The notes: generated by a model from the letters alone, not told the origin. A stretch of DNA of 42,038 nucleotides from Telmatospirillum sp. (GCA_031291415.1 JARLJB010000191.1:1-42038); one strand, 5' to 3'. Shown: positions 1 through 8,225, counted from the stretch's first letter. A program made the numbers and translations.

Positions 1-62
1 ATTACCTCGATCCGGCGCATCGTGTTGGGCATAATGGTAGGCGTATGACTATCGCCAAGCAT
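1..62 (-). CDS. 5' end of an unrecognised gene, cut by window edge
   Basis: An ATG at 62-60 (minus strand) is preceded by a clear GGAGG six bases upstream. It opens a frame of 20 codons (MLGDSHTPTIMPNTMRRIEV) without a stop up to the window edge. It lies beyond the terminator of the nuo operon, so it would be a separate transcription unit or a read-through gene. In many alphaproteobacteria birA follows nuoN, but the few residues visible do not allow that or any other identification. The ribosome binding site is the main support. Confidence 0.4.
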   Translation of the reverse strand, partial: MLGDSHTPTIMPNTMRRIEV

Positions 63-159
63 CCGAGACCTCCGTCGTTGATGACCGGATTCTCAGCGAC
101 GCGCGAACAAATGAACAGGCGATGGCGGGGCGACGCTTACATCCTTGTCTGCATAAACG

Positions 160-197
160 AAAAAGGCCCTTGGCATATCGACGCCAAGGGCCTTTTT
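160..197 (-). terminator. Rho-independent terminator of the nuo operon
   Basis: A perfect 15-bp stem (160-174 pairing with 183-197, arm AAAAAGGCCCTTGGC) with an 8-nt loop lies 20 bp beyond the nuoN stop. Read on the minus strand, the GC-rich stem ends in a run of five T. The plus strand is nearly symmetrical (TTTTTCTT), so it could terminate transcripts from both sides. Confidence 0.9.
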
Positions 198-216
198 CTT
201 GTGGCATCCGGACAGA

Positions 217-1641
217 CTACTTAAACAGCCCGCGTCCGGCGGCGATGGCAAATTCGAAGACGGGACTGGGCATTATGCCGAGAACCAGCACCACGGCGCT
301 CAAGATTCCCGCTCCGACCAGGCTGAACGCGCTGGTGTCTGGGGCCGACCGGCCTTCCGGCACCGTTTCCTCGGTATAGGCATGGCGAATCAGCGACAGG
401 TAATAATAGATGGCGAAAGCGCTGTTGACCGCCAGGGTGACGACAAGCCAGTTATAGCCATGATTCCAGGCGGCGGTGATCAGGAACAGCTTGCCGATGA
501 ACCCGACGGTCGGCGGCAGGCCGACCAGCGCGATTGCCCCGACGCCCAGCGACAAGGCGAGTGCCGGAGCGCGTTTATAGAGCCCGTTCAAGTCATCCAG
601 TTCGAGATTGCGGCCGTCCGAGGCGACGCGGCTGACCACCCAGAAGGCCAGCAAATTCATCGCCACATAGGCAAGCGCGTAAAACGCCGCCGCCGCCATT
701 CCCTCCGCCGTTCCGGCCACCAGACCGACCATGATATAGCCGGCGTGCGCCACCGACGAGAAACCGAGCATACGCTTCACGTCCTTCTGGGCCAGGGCGC
801 AAAGATTGCCGAACGTCATCGAGATGGCGCCCAACCAGGCCAGGATGGTGGTGATCTCAAGACCCGGCGTCAGGAGCGTCGACAGGCGCACCAGGATAAC
901 CACGGCGCCCAGCTTGGGCAGGGTGGCCGCGAAGGTCGCGGTTTCGTTGCTGGCGCCCTGGTAGAGCTCGGGACACCAGAAGTGGAAGGGAAACAGCGCC
1001 AGCTTGTAGAACATGCCGACCAGAAACAGCGTCAACCCGACGACCGCCATCGGTGCGTCGGCAAACTTCCAGGACTTGGCCGCGAGTTCGGCGATATAGG
1101 TGGTGTGCTGGCCGGCCAGGACGTAGGACAGGCCATAAAGGGAAAGTGCGGTGGCGACCGCGCCAAACACGATGTATTTGATGCCGGCTTCCGCGGCCCG
1201 CTTGTCCTTGGCACGCAGAGAAATGAGCGTGTAGAGGCTGTAGGAGGACAACTCCAGCGCCAGATAGATGCTGAAAAGCTCGGTGGTCGAGGACAGAAGC
1301 ATCAGGCCCCAGGTCGACAGGGCAAGGAACAGATAATAGTCGGCCCGCCGATCCTCGGCCAACGTCGGCTGACGCGACGCATTGAGCGTGGTCACGAAGA
1401 AGCAGACGGCGATGACCACTTTGAAGAACTGGGACAGTCCGTCGATCTTGTAGACATCGGCGAACATCATGCCGTGCGCGTTAAACGAGGCGACGGCGAC
1501 GACAATCCCAACGGCCGCCAGCAGCGGCACCCATTTTTCGGCGCGCGGCCCCTTGCCGTTCAGCACACTAAGAAGGAACAACGCCAGAATCAGGAAAAAC
1601 TGGAAGAGTTCCGGTACGATCAAAGCCGGGTTGAAGTTCAC
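217..1641 (-). CDS. nuoN: NADH-quinone oxidoreductase subunit N
   Basis: Antiporter-like membrane subunit of respiratory complex I. It sits next to the peripheral arm and forms one ion channel of the membrane arm. The 474-residue product is almost wholly transmembrane and carries the family core: a Glu in the LFSIYLALELSSYSLY helix, the Lys-containing FYKLALFPFHFWCPELYQGA segment (TM7) and the broken-helix region near LGFSSVAHAGYIMVGL. Length agrees with bacterial NuoN (about 475-485). The start is a GTG at 1641, chosen because GGGAGAG lies six bases upstream. It is the last gene of the operon, 12 nt after nuoM and just before a terminator. Confidence 0.95.
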   Translation of the reverse strand: MNFNPALIVPELFQFFLILALFLLSVLNGKGPRAEKWVPLLAAVGIVVAVASFNAHGMMFADVYKIDGLSQFFKVVIAVCFFVTTLNASRQPTLAEDRRADYYLFLALSTWGLMLLSSTTELFSIYLALELSSYSLYTLISLRAKDKRAAEAGIKYIVFGAVATALSLYGLSYVLAGQHTTYIAELAAKSWKFADAPMAVVGLTLFLVGMFYKLALFPFHFWCPELYQGASNETATFAATLPKLGAVVILVRLSTLLTPGLEITTILAWLGAISMTFGNLCALAQKDVKRMLGFSSVAHAGYIMVGLVAGTAEGMAAAAFYALAYVAMNLLAFWVVSRVASDGRNLELDDLNGLYKRAPALALSLGVGAIALVGLPPTVGFIGKLFLITAAWNHGYNWLVVTLAVNSAFAIYYYLSLIRHAYTEETVPEGRSAPDTSAFSLVGAGILSAVVLVLGIMPSPVFEFAIAAGRGLFK

Positions 1642-1653
1642 GACGATCTCTCC

Positions 1654-3186
1654 CTAGTTCTTCGCATTCCCAAGGCCAGTCGTCGGCACATGGGCAAGCG
1701 TTTGCGTCGTTTCTACCGTCCGAGTTGCCACCCGCCCCGAGTCGTATTGGGCAAGCAGCTTCTCGACGGAGGGCGTTATCATCTGGAAAAACACACCCGG
1801 AGCCAACCCGATGTAGAAGACCATCACGGCCGGACCCAGCAGGAAAACCCACTCGCGGGGGCAAAGGTCTTTCCAATCCTTGGCAGCCGACGGCTGGCCC
1901 CAGGCCATCTTGAGGCTGACCCGGAACATATAGGCGGTTCCCAGCAACGCGCCGGGCACCAGCAACAGACCGACCAGCAGGCTGTGCTTGAAAGCGCCAA
2001 TGAAAACCAGAATTTCACCGACGAAACCGTTGGTTCCCGGGAAACCGAGGGATGCCAGCGAGAAAAGTCCCCAGAAGAACATGTAGGCCGGCATATATTT
2101 GCCCAACCCCATGTTCTTGCTGATGTCGCGGGTGTGGCTGCGCTCATAGACGGTGCCGATCATCATGAACAGGCCGCCGGTGACGACACCGTGGTTCAGC
2201 ATCTGGAAAAGCGCGCCTTCGACGCCGCGCTGATTGAACAGAAAGATGCCCAAGGTGACAAAGCCCATGTGGCCGACCGAGGAATAGGCCACCAGCTTCT
2301 TGATGTCGCTTTGCCCAAGGGCCACCGCCCCGCCATAGAGGATCGAGGCGATCGAAATGGCGATCATCATCGGTGCGAAATACTCGCTGGCCGCTGGCGT
2401 CAGCGGCAGGCAGAACCGCAGGAAGCCATAGGTTCCCATCTTCAGCAGAATGGCTGCCAGAATGACCGACCCGGCGGCCGGCGCCTGCACATGGGCGGCC
2501 GGCAGCCAGGTATGGAATGGGAACATCGGCACCTTGATGGCGAAGGCCAGGGCCATGGCGAGGAAGCACAGGCACTGGAAGCGGAAGCTGAAGGTCTGCT
2601 GCATCAGATCGGGAATCGAGAAAGTGCCGCCGGCGATACGGAAAGCGACGATCGCCACCAGAAGCAGCGTCGAACCCGCCAACGTGTAGAGGAAGAACTT
2701 GATCGACGCGTATTTGCGCTCGTCGCCGCCCCAGACCGCGATCAGCAGATACATCGGGATCAGCATGGCTTCCCAGAACACATAGAACAGCACCAGATCC
2801 ATCGACGTGAAGACGCCGATGCAGGCCGCCGTCATGAACAGCAGGCAGATATGGAATTCCTTGATGCGCTTGCCGATGCCGGTCCACGAGCACAGCACGC
2901 AAAGCGGCAGCGTGAACAGCGTCAACCAGACCATCAGGATGCTGATGCCGTCCACCGCCAGATGATATTCGAGTCCCCACTGGGGAACCCAGGACAGCCG
3001 CTCGATGAACTGGAAATCCGCGTTGAACTGGTAGGCAGTCAGCGGCAATGCCAGCACGACCTCGATGAGGGATGCGATCAGCGTGTATTTCCGCACGATG
3101 GACTCGCCGCGGATGAAAAAGAGCCCCGCAGCCGCCAGAAGCGGAAAGAAGATCAGACTGCTGAGAACCGGATAGGCGAAATCCAA
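1654..3186 (-). CDS. nuoM: NADH-quinone oxidoreductase subunit M
   Basis: Antiporter-like membrane subunit of complex I. The product is 510 residues if it starts at the TTG at 3186, where GGAG sits eight bases upstream. An ATG at 3231 in the same frame would add 15 residues but has no visible ribosome site. Counting from the TTG, the key charged residues are present: E139 in VFWEAMLIPMYL (TM5), K218 in FAIKVPMFPFHTWLP (TM7) and K249 in ILLKMGTYGFLRF (TM8). The length matches the family (about 500). A 121-nt gap containing a hairpin separates it from the upstream NuoL-like gene, unlike the other very tight junctions of this operon. Confidence 0.93.
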   Translation of the reverse strand: MDFAYPVLSSLIFFPLLAAAGLFFIRGESIVRKYTLIASLIEVVLALPLTAYQFNADFQFIERLSWVPQWGLEYHLAVDGISILMVWLTLFTLPLCVLCSWTGIGKRIKEFHICLLFMTAACIGVFTSMDLVLFYVFWEAMLIPMYLLIAVWGGDERKYASIKFFLYTLAGSTLLLVAIVAFRIAGGTFSIPDLMQQTFSFRFQCLCFLAMALAFAIKVPMFPFHTWLPAAHVQAPAAGSVILAAILLKMGTYGFLRFCLPLTPAASEYFAPMMIAISIASILYGGAVALGQSDIKKLVAYSSVGHMGFVTLGIFLFNQRGVEGALFQMLNHGVVTGGLFMMIGTVYERSHTRDISKNMGLGKYMPAYMFFWGLFSLASLGFPGTNGFVGEILVFIGAFKHSLLVGLLLVPGALLGTAYMFRVSLKMAWGQPSAAKDWKDLCPREWVFLLGPAVMVFYIGLAPGVFFQMITPSVEKLLAQYDSGRVATRTVETTQTLAHVPTTGLGNAKN

Positions 3187-3268
3187 CGCAGTTACTCCGT
3201 TACGTTTCCCGACCCAGTCTCCGATCGGCATTTGCCAAGAACGAACACTGGACTTGAATGTGACACCT

Positions 3269-3297
3269 GCGCCTCCCGCTTCGGCGGGCTCAGGCGC
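3269..3297 (-). other. Intra-operon hairpin before nuoM
   Basis: GCGCCT (3269-3274) pairs with AGGCGC (3292-3297), and CCCGC (3275-3279) with GCGGG (3284-3288), around a four-base loop with a three-base bulge. There is no U-tract on either strand, so it is not a typical terminator. It occupies the only sizeable gap inside the nuo operon, between the NuoL-like gene and nuoM. It could stabilise or process the mRNA; that role is inference. Confidence 0.6.
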
Positions 3298-3307
3298 CGC
3301 TCGGGTT

Positions 3308-5095
3308 CTAACCCAGGTACCAGACCAATCCGAATACGGCCAGCCCAAGCACAGTGGCCATCGCCAGATAGTCCTGAATATTGCCGTTCTGCACTTTCGC
3401 CCCGATACGGCCCACACCCAGGACCGCGGCGGCAGAACCATCGACCACCCCGTCGATCCCCTGCCTGTCGAACCAGGAACAACCCGAGGCGACAAGCATC
3501 AGGCCGCGCAGGCCACCGACGCGGTACGCCTCGGTCCAGCGGTCATCGAGCCAGGCGAACGGGTGGCACAGCAAAGCCAGAACCGCCCGACCGATCAACC
3601 GGTAGAAATAGTCGAAATCGAGATTGATGCCCGACCGCACGGTGATGATGCCGCGCAGGAGGACCACCGCCAGTCCCGAAAAGCCCAACAACAAAAGAGC
3701 CTGCAGGACATGCCACTGAGTCCAGGGGACATAGGGCTCTTCGACAGGGAAGGGCAACGAGCGATAGAGCATGTCGGGGTAGAGCCCCTGCGCGATGCAG
3801 AGAACGGCGGCCAACGCCATGCCGGCATACATGTTCCACGGAATGGGTTTCATTGCGGCATCGTTCCAGCTTCCCTCCGGCTTGCGCCGCCAGAAGACGA
3901 AATAGGGCAACCGGATGCCGACAGCGATGAACGTTCCCGCCGTGGCAACTTCGAGCGCCAAGGCCTGCCAGGTATGATGGGCCTCGGCCGTGCCGGCGAT
4001 GGTCATCGTCTTGGTGACGAAGCCGTTGAACAGCGGCATGCCCGAGATCGACATGGCGCCCACCGTGAAGAGGATGGTCACCCAGGGCAGACGTTCGGCC
4101 AGACCGCCCAGTTTCTCCAGCTTGTCGGTGCCGACCGCGTAGATCAGGCAGCCGACGCTCATGAACAGCAGGCTCTTGTAGAGGATGTGGGCATAGGCGT
4201 GCGCCGCCGTGCCATCGAGCGTGAGCGCGGTGCCGACACCGATGCCGACAACCATGTATCCCACCTGGGAAATGATGTCGTAGGCCAGAACACGCCGGGC
4301 GCTATTGGCAATGATGGCATAGAACACGCCGTAAACCGCCATCACCGCTCCAGCCACCGCCAGCACTTCCCAGCCGGCGAAGCCACGCGCCAGGACATAG
4401 ACCGCCGTCTTGGTGGTAAAGGCGCACATGAACACCGCCCCGGATGGCGTGGCGCGCGGATAGGCATCCGGCAGCCAGGCATGCAACGGCACGACTGCGG
4501 CGTTGACACAGAAACCGATGAGAATCAGCCAGTCATAGAGGGCGGCATCGGCCGACGGAATGTGGTCGAACGCAAAACTTCCGGTGGCCTTGTAGCGCAG
4601 CAGCAAACCACCCAGCAGGAACAGTCCGCCGACGGTGTGAAACAGGAAGTAGCGGAACCCCGCCAGCGTCGATTCCCGTGTCCGGTTCAGGAAGACCAGG
4701 AAGGTCGAGCCGATGCTCATCAGTTCCCAGAAGACGAACAGGCTGATGTAATCGCCCGAGAACACGCAGCCGAAGCTGCCCGCCACATAGAGCGATGCCG
4801 CGATATGCTGGCCTTTGTCCTCGACGTTCAGGGCGTAGATCATGCCGATCAGCGACATGACGGCGAAGACCTGCGCGAAGATCAGCGACAGCGAGTCGAC
4901 GCGTCCCAGGGTCACCTGTTCGCCAAGGTAGGGCAGCACGGCATAGACGCCCGGCGCCATGGAAAAGACGCTCCAAAGGGCGACGATCGGCGGGACGAGC
5001 AGCAGCCACTTCCACTGCCGGCCAGGCAGGAACGGCAGAATCAGAGCCAGCAGAAGAAAGCCCACAGAGGGGTGAATGAAATTAGAGATCACCAT
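3308..5095 (-). CDS. MrpD/NuoL-type antiporter-like subunit, hybrid
   Basis: Membrane subunit of the Nuo/Mrp antiporter family, 595 residues, in the position nuoL normally takes. The core is closest to MrpD-type proteins (LHAWLPDAYPRATPSGAVF, FTTKTAVYVLARG). The last 100 residues (FDRQGIDGVVDG, GNIQDYLAMATVLGLAVFG) resemble the end of NuoL that carries the lateral helix and anchors it. Visible key residues are E124 (FWELMS, TM5), K229 (TM8), H303 and K307 (HILYKSLLF). The TM7 lysine is replaced by asparagine (N198, CVNAAVVPLHAW). The start overlaps the 85-aa gene by 14 nt. It probably forms the distal ion-pumping module of this complex I; this is inference. Databases may label it Na+/H+ antiporter subunit D. 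Confidence 0.88.
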   Translation of the reverse strand: MVISNFIHPSVGFLLLALILPFLPGRQWKWLLLVPPIVALWSVFSMAPGVYAVLPYLGEQVTLGRVDSLSLIFAQVFAVMSLIGMIYALNVEDKGQHIAASLYVAGSFGCVFSGDYISLFVFWELMSIGSTFLVFLNRTRESTLAGFRYFLFHTVGGLFLLGGLLLRYKATGSFAFDHIPSADAALYDWLILIGFCVNAAVVPLHAWLPDAYPRATPSGAVFMCAFTTKTAVYVLARGFAGWEVLAVAGAVMAVYGVFYAIIANSARRVLAYDIISQVGYMVVGIGVGTALTLDGTAAHAYAHILYKSLLFMSVGCLIYAVGTDKLEKLGGLAERLPWVTILFTVGAMSISGMPLFNGFVTKTMTIAGTAEAHHTWQALALEVATAGTFIAVGIRLPYFVFWRRKPEGSWNDAAMKPIPWNMYAGMALAAVLCIAQGLYPDMLYRSLPFPVEEPYVPWTQWHVLQALLLLGFSGLAVVLLRGIITVRSGINLDFDYFYRLIGRAVLALLCHPFAWLDDRWTEAYRVGGLRGLMLVASGCSWFDRQGIDGVVDGSAAAVLGVGRIGAKVQNGNIQDYLAMATVLGLAVFGLVWYLG

Positions 5096-5339
5096 AGAAA
5101 TCCTCTTTGCGGGCGATGAGAGGACGGACGATCTTTTCCACGATCAGCACGACGGCCGCGCCGACGATCAAGCCGAATCCGGCGAAGAACCCTGGATAGC
5201 GGTCTGCCCCGAAATGTGCCTCGTCCGGCCCGATGACCAGATTGAGGCCGAGGAGGACGACCAGGAGGACGAAAAAGAGATTTCGCCAGAGCCTGTGCTG
5301 GCCTCTGAGCCGTTCGAACACTGCGCCAAGACTGCTCAT
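5082..5339 (-). CDS. Small two-helix membrane protein of the nuo operon
   Basis: An 85-residue protein with two hydrophobic helices (about residues 21-37 and 50-67) joined by a short polar loop (GPDEAHFGADRYPG), and charged ends (KIVRPLIARKEDFYGDL). I do not recognise the family. It sits between the two MrpD-type genes, 9 nt after the first and overlapping the start of the second by 14 nt, so it is very likely co-translated and part of the same complex. It is not NuoK/MrpC-like, since it has only two helices and no conserved membrane Glu of that family. Its role could be to bridge the extra antiporter-like subunits, but nothing in the sequence proves this. Confidence 0.8.
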   Translation of the reverse strand: MSSLGAVFERLRGQHRLWRNLFFVLLVVLLGLNLVIGPDEAHFGADRYPGFFAGFGLIVGAAVVLIVEKIVRPLIARKEDFYGDL

Positions 5340-5348
5340 AGCCGTTTC

Positions 5349-6836
5349 CTAGTAATTCCCGAAGACACGAATGAAGTCCTGAAACAACTGCGGATAGAAC
5401 CCGAGGACCACCGACATCAGCGCCGTGAAGCAAAGCGGCACCACCATGGTCAACGGGGCCTCCTTGTAATTTTCGATGGCGATCACCGGCTCCTTGAAAA
5501 AGGCGCGATAAAAGATCGGCACGAAATAACCGGCGTTAAGCGCCGTCGAGGCCAGCAAAGCCACCAGAAGGACGACCTGACCGGCCTGCAGAGTGCCGTT
5601 GACCAGATACCATTTGGAGACGAAACCGCAGACCGGCGGCATGCCGATCATCGACAGCGAGGCCAAACCGAAGGCGCCGAAGGTCCACGGCATCTTGCGG
5701 CCCAAGCCGTTCATCAGGCTGATCTTTTTCTGATGTGTCATCACATAGATGGCACCGGCGCCGAAGAACAGCGTGATCTTGGCGAAGGCGTGATTGGCGA
5801 TATGAAGAAGGCCGCCTTGCACCGCCATCGGGGTCAGCAAGGAAACGCCGATGATGACGTAGGAAAGCTGGCTCACCGTCGAATAGGCCAAGCGGGCCTT
5901 GATGTCGTCCTTGGTCAGTGCGATGAGCGAGGCGACCACGATGGTGAAGGCAGCCAGATAAGCGGTGGGCAACCCGAGGCCCAGGCTGTTCATCGTCTCG
6001 ACACCGAAGCCCGACAGAATGATGCGGCTCATCGAGAAGACGCCCGCCTTGACCACCGCCACCGCATGCAGCAAGGCCGACACCGGCGTCGGCGCAACCA
6101 TCGCCGAGGGCAACCAGTTGTGGAACGGCATCAAAGCCGCCTTGGCCAGACCGCAGATGTAAAGGACATAGGTCAGCCGCACCAGATTGGGATGCTCCGC
6201 CACGACGTCGGCCGGGAAAATGCCTGACACGACAGTGCCGAGATTCATCTCGAGGGTGCCGCACAACACATAGGTCAGCACCATGGCCGGCAACAGGAAG
6301 AGCTTGGAAGTCCCCATGAGGTAAACCAGGTACTTGCGGGCGCCGGCGAACCCTTCCGCGTCCTGGTGATGGGCGACCAGGGGGTAGGTGAAGACGGTGA
6401 TGACCTCGTAGAAGAGGTACAGCGTGAAGACATTGGCGGCCAGCGCCACGCCGACCGCGCCGAAGATGGCGATGGCGAAGCAGAAATAGTACCGCGTCTG
6501 GGCGTGTTCCTTGAGCCCGCGCATGTAGCCGACGTTGTAGCTGGTGGCCATGCCCCAGAGGAGCGGGGCGATCAGCCCGAAGATGATGCCGAGACCGTCC
6601 AGGCCGAAGGTCACGTTGATGCCCGGCAGGATGGTGAACAGCGTATAGGTATAGACGTGTCCTGAGAGGATGCCCGGCACATAGGAGAGCATCGCAAGGA
6701 AAGTCAGGGCCGCAGCGATGAACGACACCGCCTCGCGGCGGTTCTCGTTGTGCCGGTTGAGCCAGATGGCGAATGGCGCCACCAGGGTCACGGCAAGCGG
6801 AAGAAGAAGTCTGGCGCTTTCGATGGTCGCGGGCAT
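5349..6836 (-). CDS. MrpD-type antiporter-like subunit of complex I
   Basis: A 495-residue polytopic membrane protein of the proton-conducting antiporter-like family (PF00361). All the charged residues expected in a working channel are present: E144 (LFYEVITVFTYPL, TM5), K232 (GLAKAALMPFHNWLPSAM, TM7), K263 (VVKAGVFSM, TM8), and H349 with K353 (HAFAKITLFFGAG, TM12 region). It lacks the long NuoL-type C-terminal tail. It lies 11 nt after nuoK, where nuoL begins in ordinary operons. It therefore adds a fourth antiporter-like module beside the NuoL-like, NuoM and NuoN subunits. Databases often name such proteins monovalent cation/H+ antiporter subunit D. Confidence 0.9.
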   Translation of the reverse strand: MPATIESARLLLPLAVTLVAPFAIWLNRHNENRREAVSFIAAALTFLAMLSYVPGILSGHVYTYTLFTILPGINVTFGLDGLGIIFGLIAPLLWGMATSYNVGYMRGLKEHAQTRYYFCFAIAIFGAVGVALAANVFTLYLFYEVITVFTYPLVAHHQDAEGFAGARKYLVYLMGTSKLFLLPAMVLTYVLCGTLEMNLGTVVSGIFPADVVAEHPNLVRLTYVLYICGLAKAALMPFHNWLPSAMVAPTPVSALLHAVAVVKAGVFSMSRIILSGFGVETMNSLGLGLPTAYLAAFTIVVASLIALTKDDIKARLAYSTVSQLSYVIIGVSLLTPMAVQGGLLHIANHAFAKITLFFGAGAIYVMTHQKKISLMNGLGRKMPWTFGAFGLASLSMIGMPPVCGFVSKWYLVNGTLQAGQVVLLVALLASTALNAGYFVPIFYRAFFKEPVIAIENYKEAPLTMVVPLCFTALMSVVLGFYPQLFQDFIRVFGNY

Positions 6837-6847
6837 GGCGCTGTTCT

Positions 6848-7156
6848 TTATTCTTTCAGGGTGGAAAGGGCGCTGAGTTCGGTGGTGCCGAAACGGCGCG
6901 AGACCACCACGATAATGGCCAGAACCAGGGTCGCCTCGGCGGCCGCCAGGCCCATCACCAGAAGCGTTCCCAATTGACCGAGCATGGCGTTCGCCTCTGT
7001 CAGTTGGGCGGCGGCGACGATCGATAGTCCGGCGCCGTTCAGCATGAGTTCCACCGAAATCAACATGCCGACCAGGGTCCGGCGCTGAACGATGCCGTAA
7101 AGGCCGATGGCCAAAAGCATGAGAGCCACCAGTTGGTAAAGTGTGAGGGCGCTCAT
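6848..7156 (-). CDS. nuoK: NADH-quinone oxidoreductase subunit K
   Basis: Small three-helix membrane subunit of complex I, homologous to MrpC. The product is 102 residues, the usual length. It contains the conserved ISVELMLNGAGLSIV helix with its membrane glutamate and the AAAEATLVLAIIVVV helix with a second one, both on the proton path in known structures. The start at 7156 is chosen over a GTG seven codons upstream because the ATG overlaps the nuoJ stop as ATGA and has GGAAAAGAA just before it, and because the family begins at this point. Confidence 0.95.
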   Translation of the reverse strand: MSALTLYQLVALMLLAIGLYGIVQRRTLVGMLISVELMLNGAGLSIVAAAQLTEANAMLGQLGTLLVMGLAAAEATLVLAIIVVVSRRFGTTELSALSTLKE

Positions 7157-7662
7157 TTCTTTTCCTTTCGCTCCCACGTCAGGAGAACCGCTCCCGACAT
7201 GGCGACCAGCAGCACCAGCGAAATCAGCTCGAAGTTCAGCGAGTACTGTTCAAGAAGACCGCTGCCCAGGGCTGGCAACGGAACCTCCTCCGGCAGGATC
7301 TTCGAGATCCCGGGATGCTTCACGAGAACAAGGGCGAGGCCGCCGGCCGGCAGCAATCCGGCCGCCAGGGCGTAGAGGCGCCGCTTCGCCGTAATGGGAG
7401 CGGCCTCCTCGCCCTGGCCGTCGGCCCGGGTCAGCATGACGGCGAAGAAGACGAGGACGCAGACGGCACCGACATAGATGAGCATCTGCATGAAGGCCAG
7501 GAACGGCGTGTTCAACAGCAGATACATGCCCGACACGCCGAAGAAGGTCACGATGAGCCCGACCAGTGAGCGGACCAGACTTTTGGCCGATACCGCCACC
7601 AGTCCACCGCCCAGAATAATCACGGCATAGATCGTGAACGCGAGTTTCGCCAGAATTTCCAT
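7153..7662 (-). CDS. nuoJ: NADH-quinone oxidoreductase subunit J
   Basis: Membrane subunit of complex I, 169 residues with about five helices, ending in the soluble tail LLTWERKEKK. The hallmark third helix with its glycine-rich, pi-bulge-like region is seen in LIYVGAVCVLVFFAVMLT. The family's LVGLIVTFFGVSGMYLLLN segment precedes it. It starts 2 nt after nuoI and its stop overlaps nuoK by four bases, so J and K are translationally coupled. Confidence 0.94.
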   Translation of the reverse strand: MEILAKLAFTIYAVIILGGGLVAVSAKSLVRSLVGLIVTFFGVSGMYLLLNTPFLAFMQMLIYVGAVCVLVFFAVMLTRADGQGEEAAPITAKRRLYALAAGLLPAGGLALVLVKHPGISKILPEEVPLPALGSGLLEQYSLNFELISLVLLVAMSGAVLLTWERKEKK

Positions 7663-7664
7663 TT

Positions 7665-8225
7665 TCAGTTCTCTTCGGCCTTGGGAGCCTCGGGCGTCGC
7701 CGGCCTCAATGCCTCAGGAAAGGGCACCAGCAGGTCGTGCATGAAGTCGCTGCGGCTTGTTCCGACGGAATAGAGGTCGTGGGAAAATTCGATGCAATGG
7801 GTCGGACAGGCTTCGACACACACGCCGCACAGGCTGCACAGCGAAAAATCATTGATCCAGATGACCGGTTCACGCGGGGCCGATGGCCGTTCGACCTCTT
7901 CGCCCCGCGCCTCGGCCTCCTGGAAGGCCTTTTCCTGCTCCGGCGTGACCGTCGGCACCGGCGCCTTGACGACCGTGATGCAGCTCGACGGGCAGGCCGT
8001 GACACAAATCATACAGGCCGTGCATTTGGGCTTGGCCTGATTTCTGGGGTGCGCCACCAGCATGATGGGGCCGCGATAGCTGGCGTTGACCTCAGGGTCA
8101 ACCTCCTGACGCGGATAGTGGACCGTCACCTGACTGCGGGTGAAATTCCGGCCGGTGATCTGGAGACCGACGACAAGGCTCCAGAGGTCGGCGACGGGCT
8201 GAAGGATTTTCTTGATCGCGCTCAT
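7665..8225 (-). CDS. nuoI: NADH-quinone oxidoreductase subunit I, 2x[4Fe-4S]
   Basis: Peripheral-arm iron-sulfur subunit that passes electrons to the N2 cluster on NuoB. The product is 186 residues. Two CxxCxxCxxxCP motifs ligate clusters N6a and N6b: C68-C71-C74-C78 and C130-C133-C136-C140. The N-terminal amphipathic stretch (ILQPVADLWSLVVGLQITGRNF) matches the membrane-contacting helices of the family. The linker between the two motifs (52 residues from C78 to C130) is longer than the roughly 30-36 usual in NuoI and contains an acidic insert (EKAFQEAEARGEEVERP). The first motif (CTACMICVTACP) also differs from the CIACKLCEAVCP of the standard alphaproteobacterial enzyme, which hints at a separate origin of this operon. 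Confidence 0.94.
   Translation of the reverse strand: MSAIKKILQPVADLWSLVVGLQITGRNFTRSQVTVHYPRQEVDPEVNASYRGPIMLVAHPRNQAKPKCTACMICVTACPSSCITVVKAPVPTVTPEQEKAFQEAEARGEEVERPSAPREPVIWINDFSLCSLCGVCVEACPTHCIEFSHDLYSVGTSRSDFMHDLLVPFPEALRPATPEAPKAEEN

Noticed and set aside
199-3627. A 1142-codon open frame on the plus strand opposite nuoN and nuoM
   Set aside because: Its translation is Arg/Gln/His/Asp-rich and low in hydrophobic patterning, and it exactly mirrors well-identified genes. It is the usual antisense shadow in GC-rich DNA.
3308-6836. A stand-alone Mrp cation/proton antiporter inserted in the nuo operon
   Set aside because: MrpA, B, C, E, F and G are all missing and the second protein has a NuoL-like tail, so membership of the complex I membrane arm is more likely.
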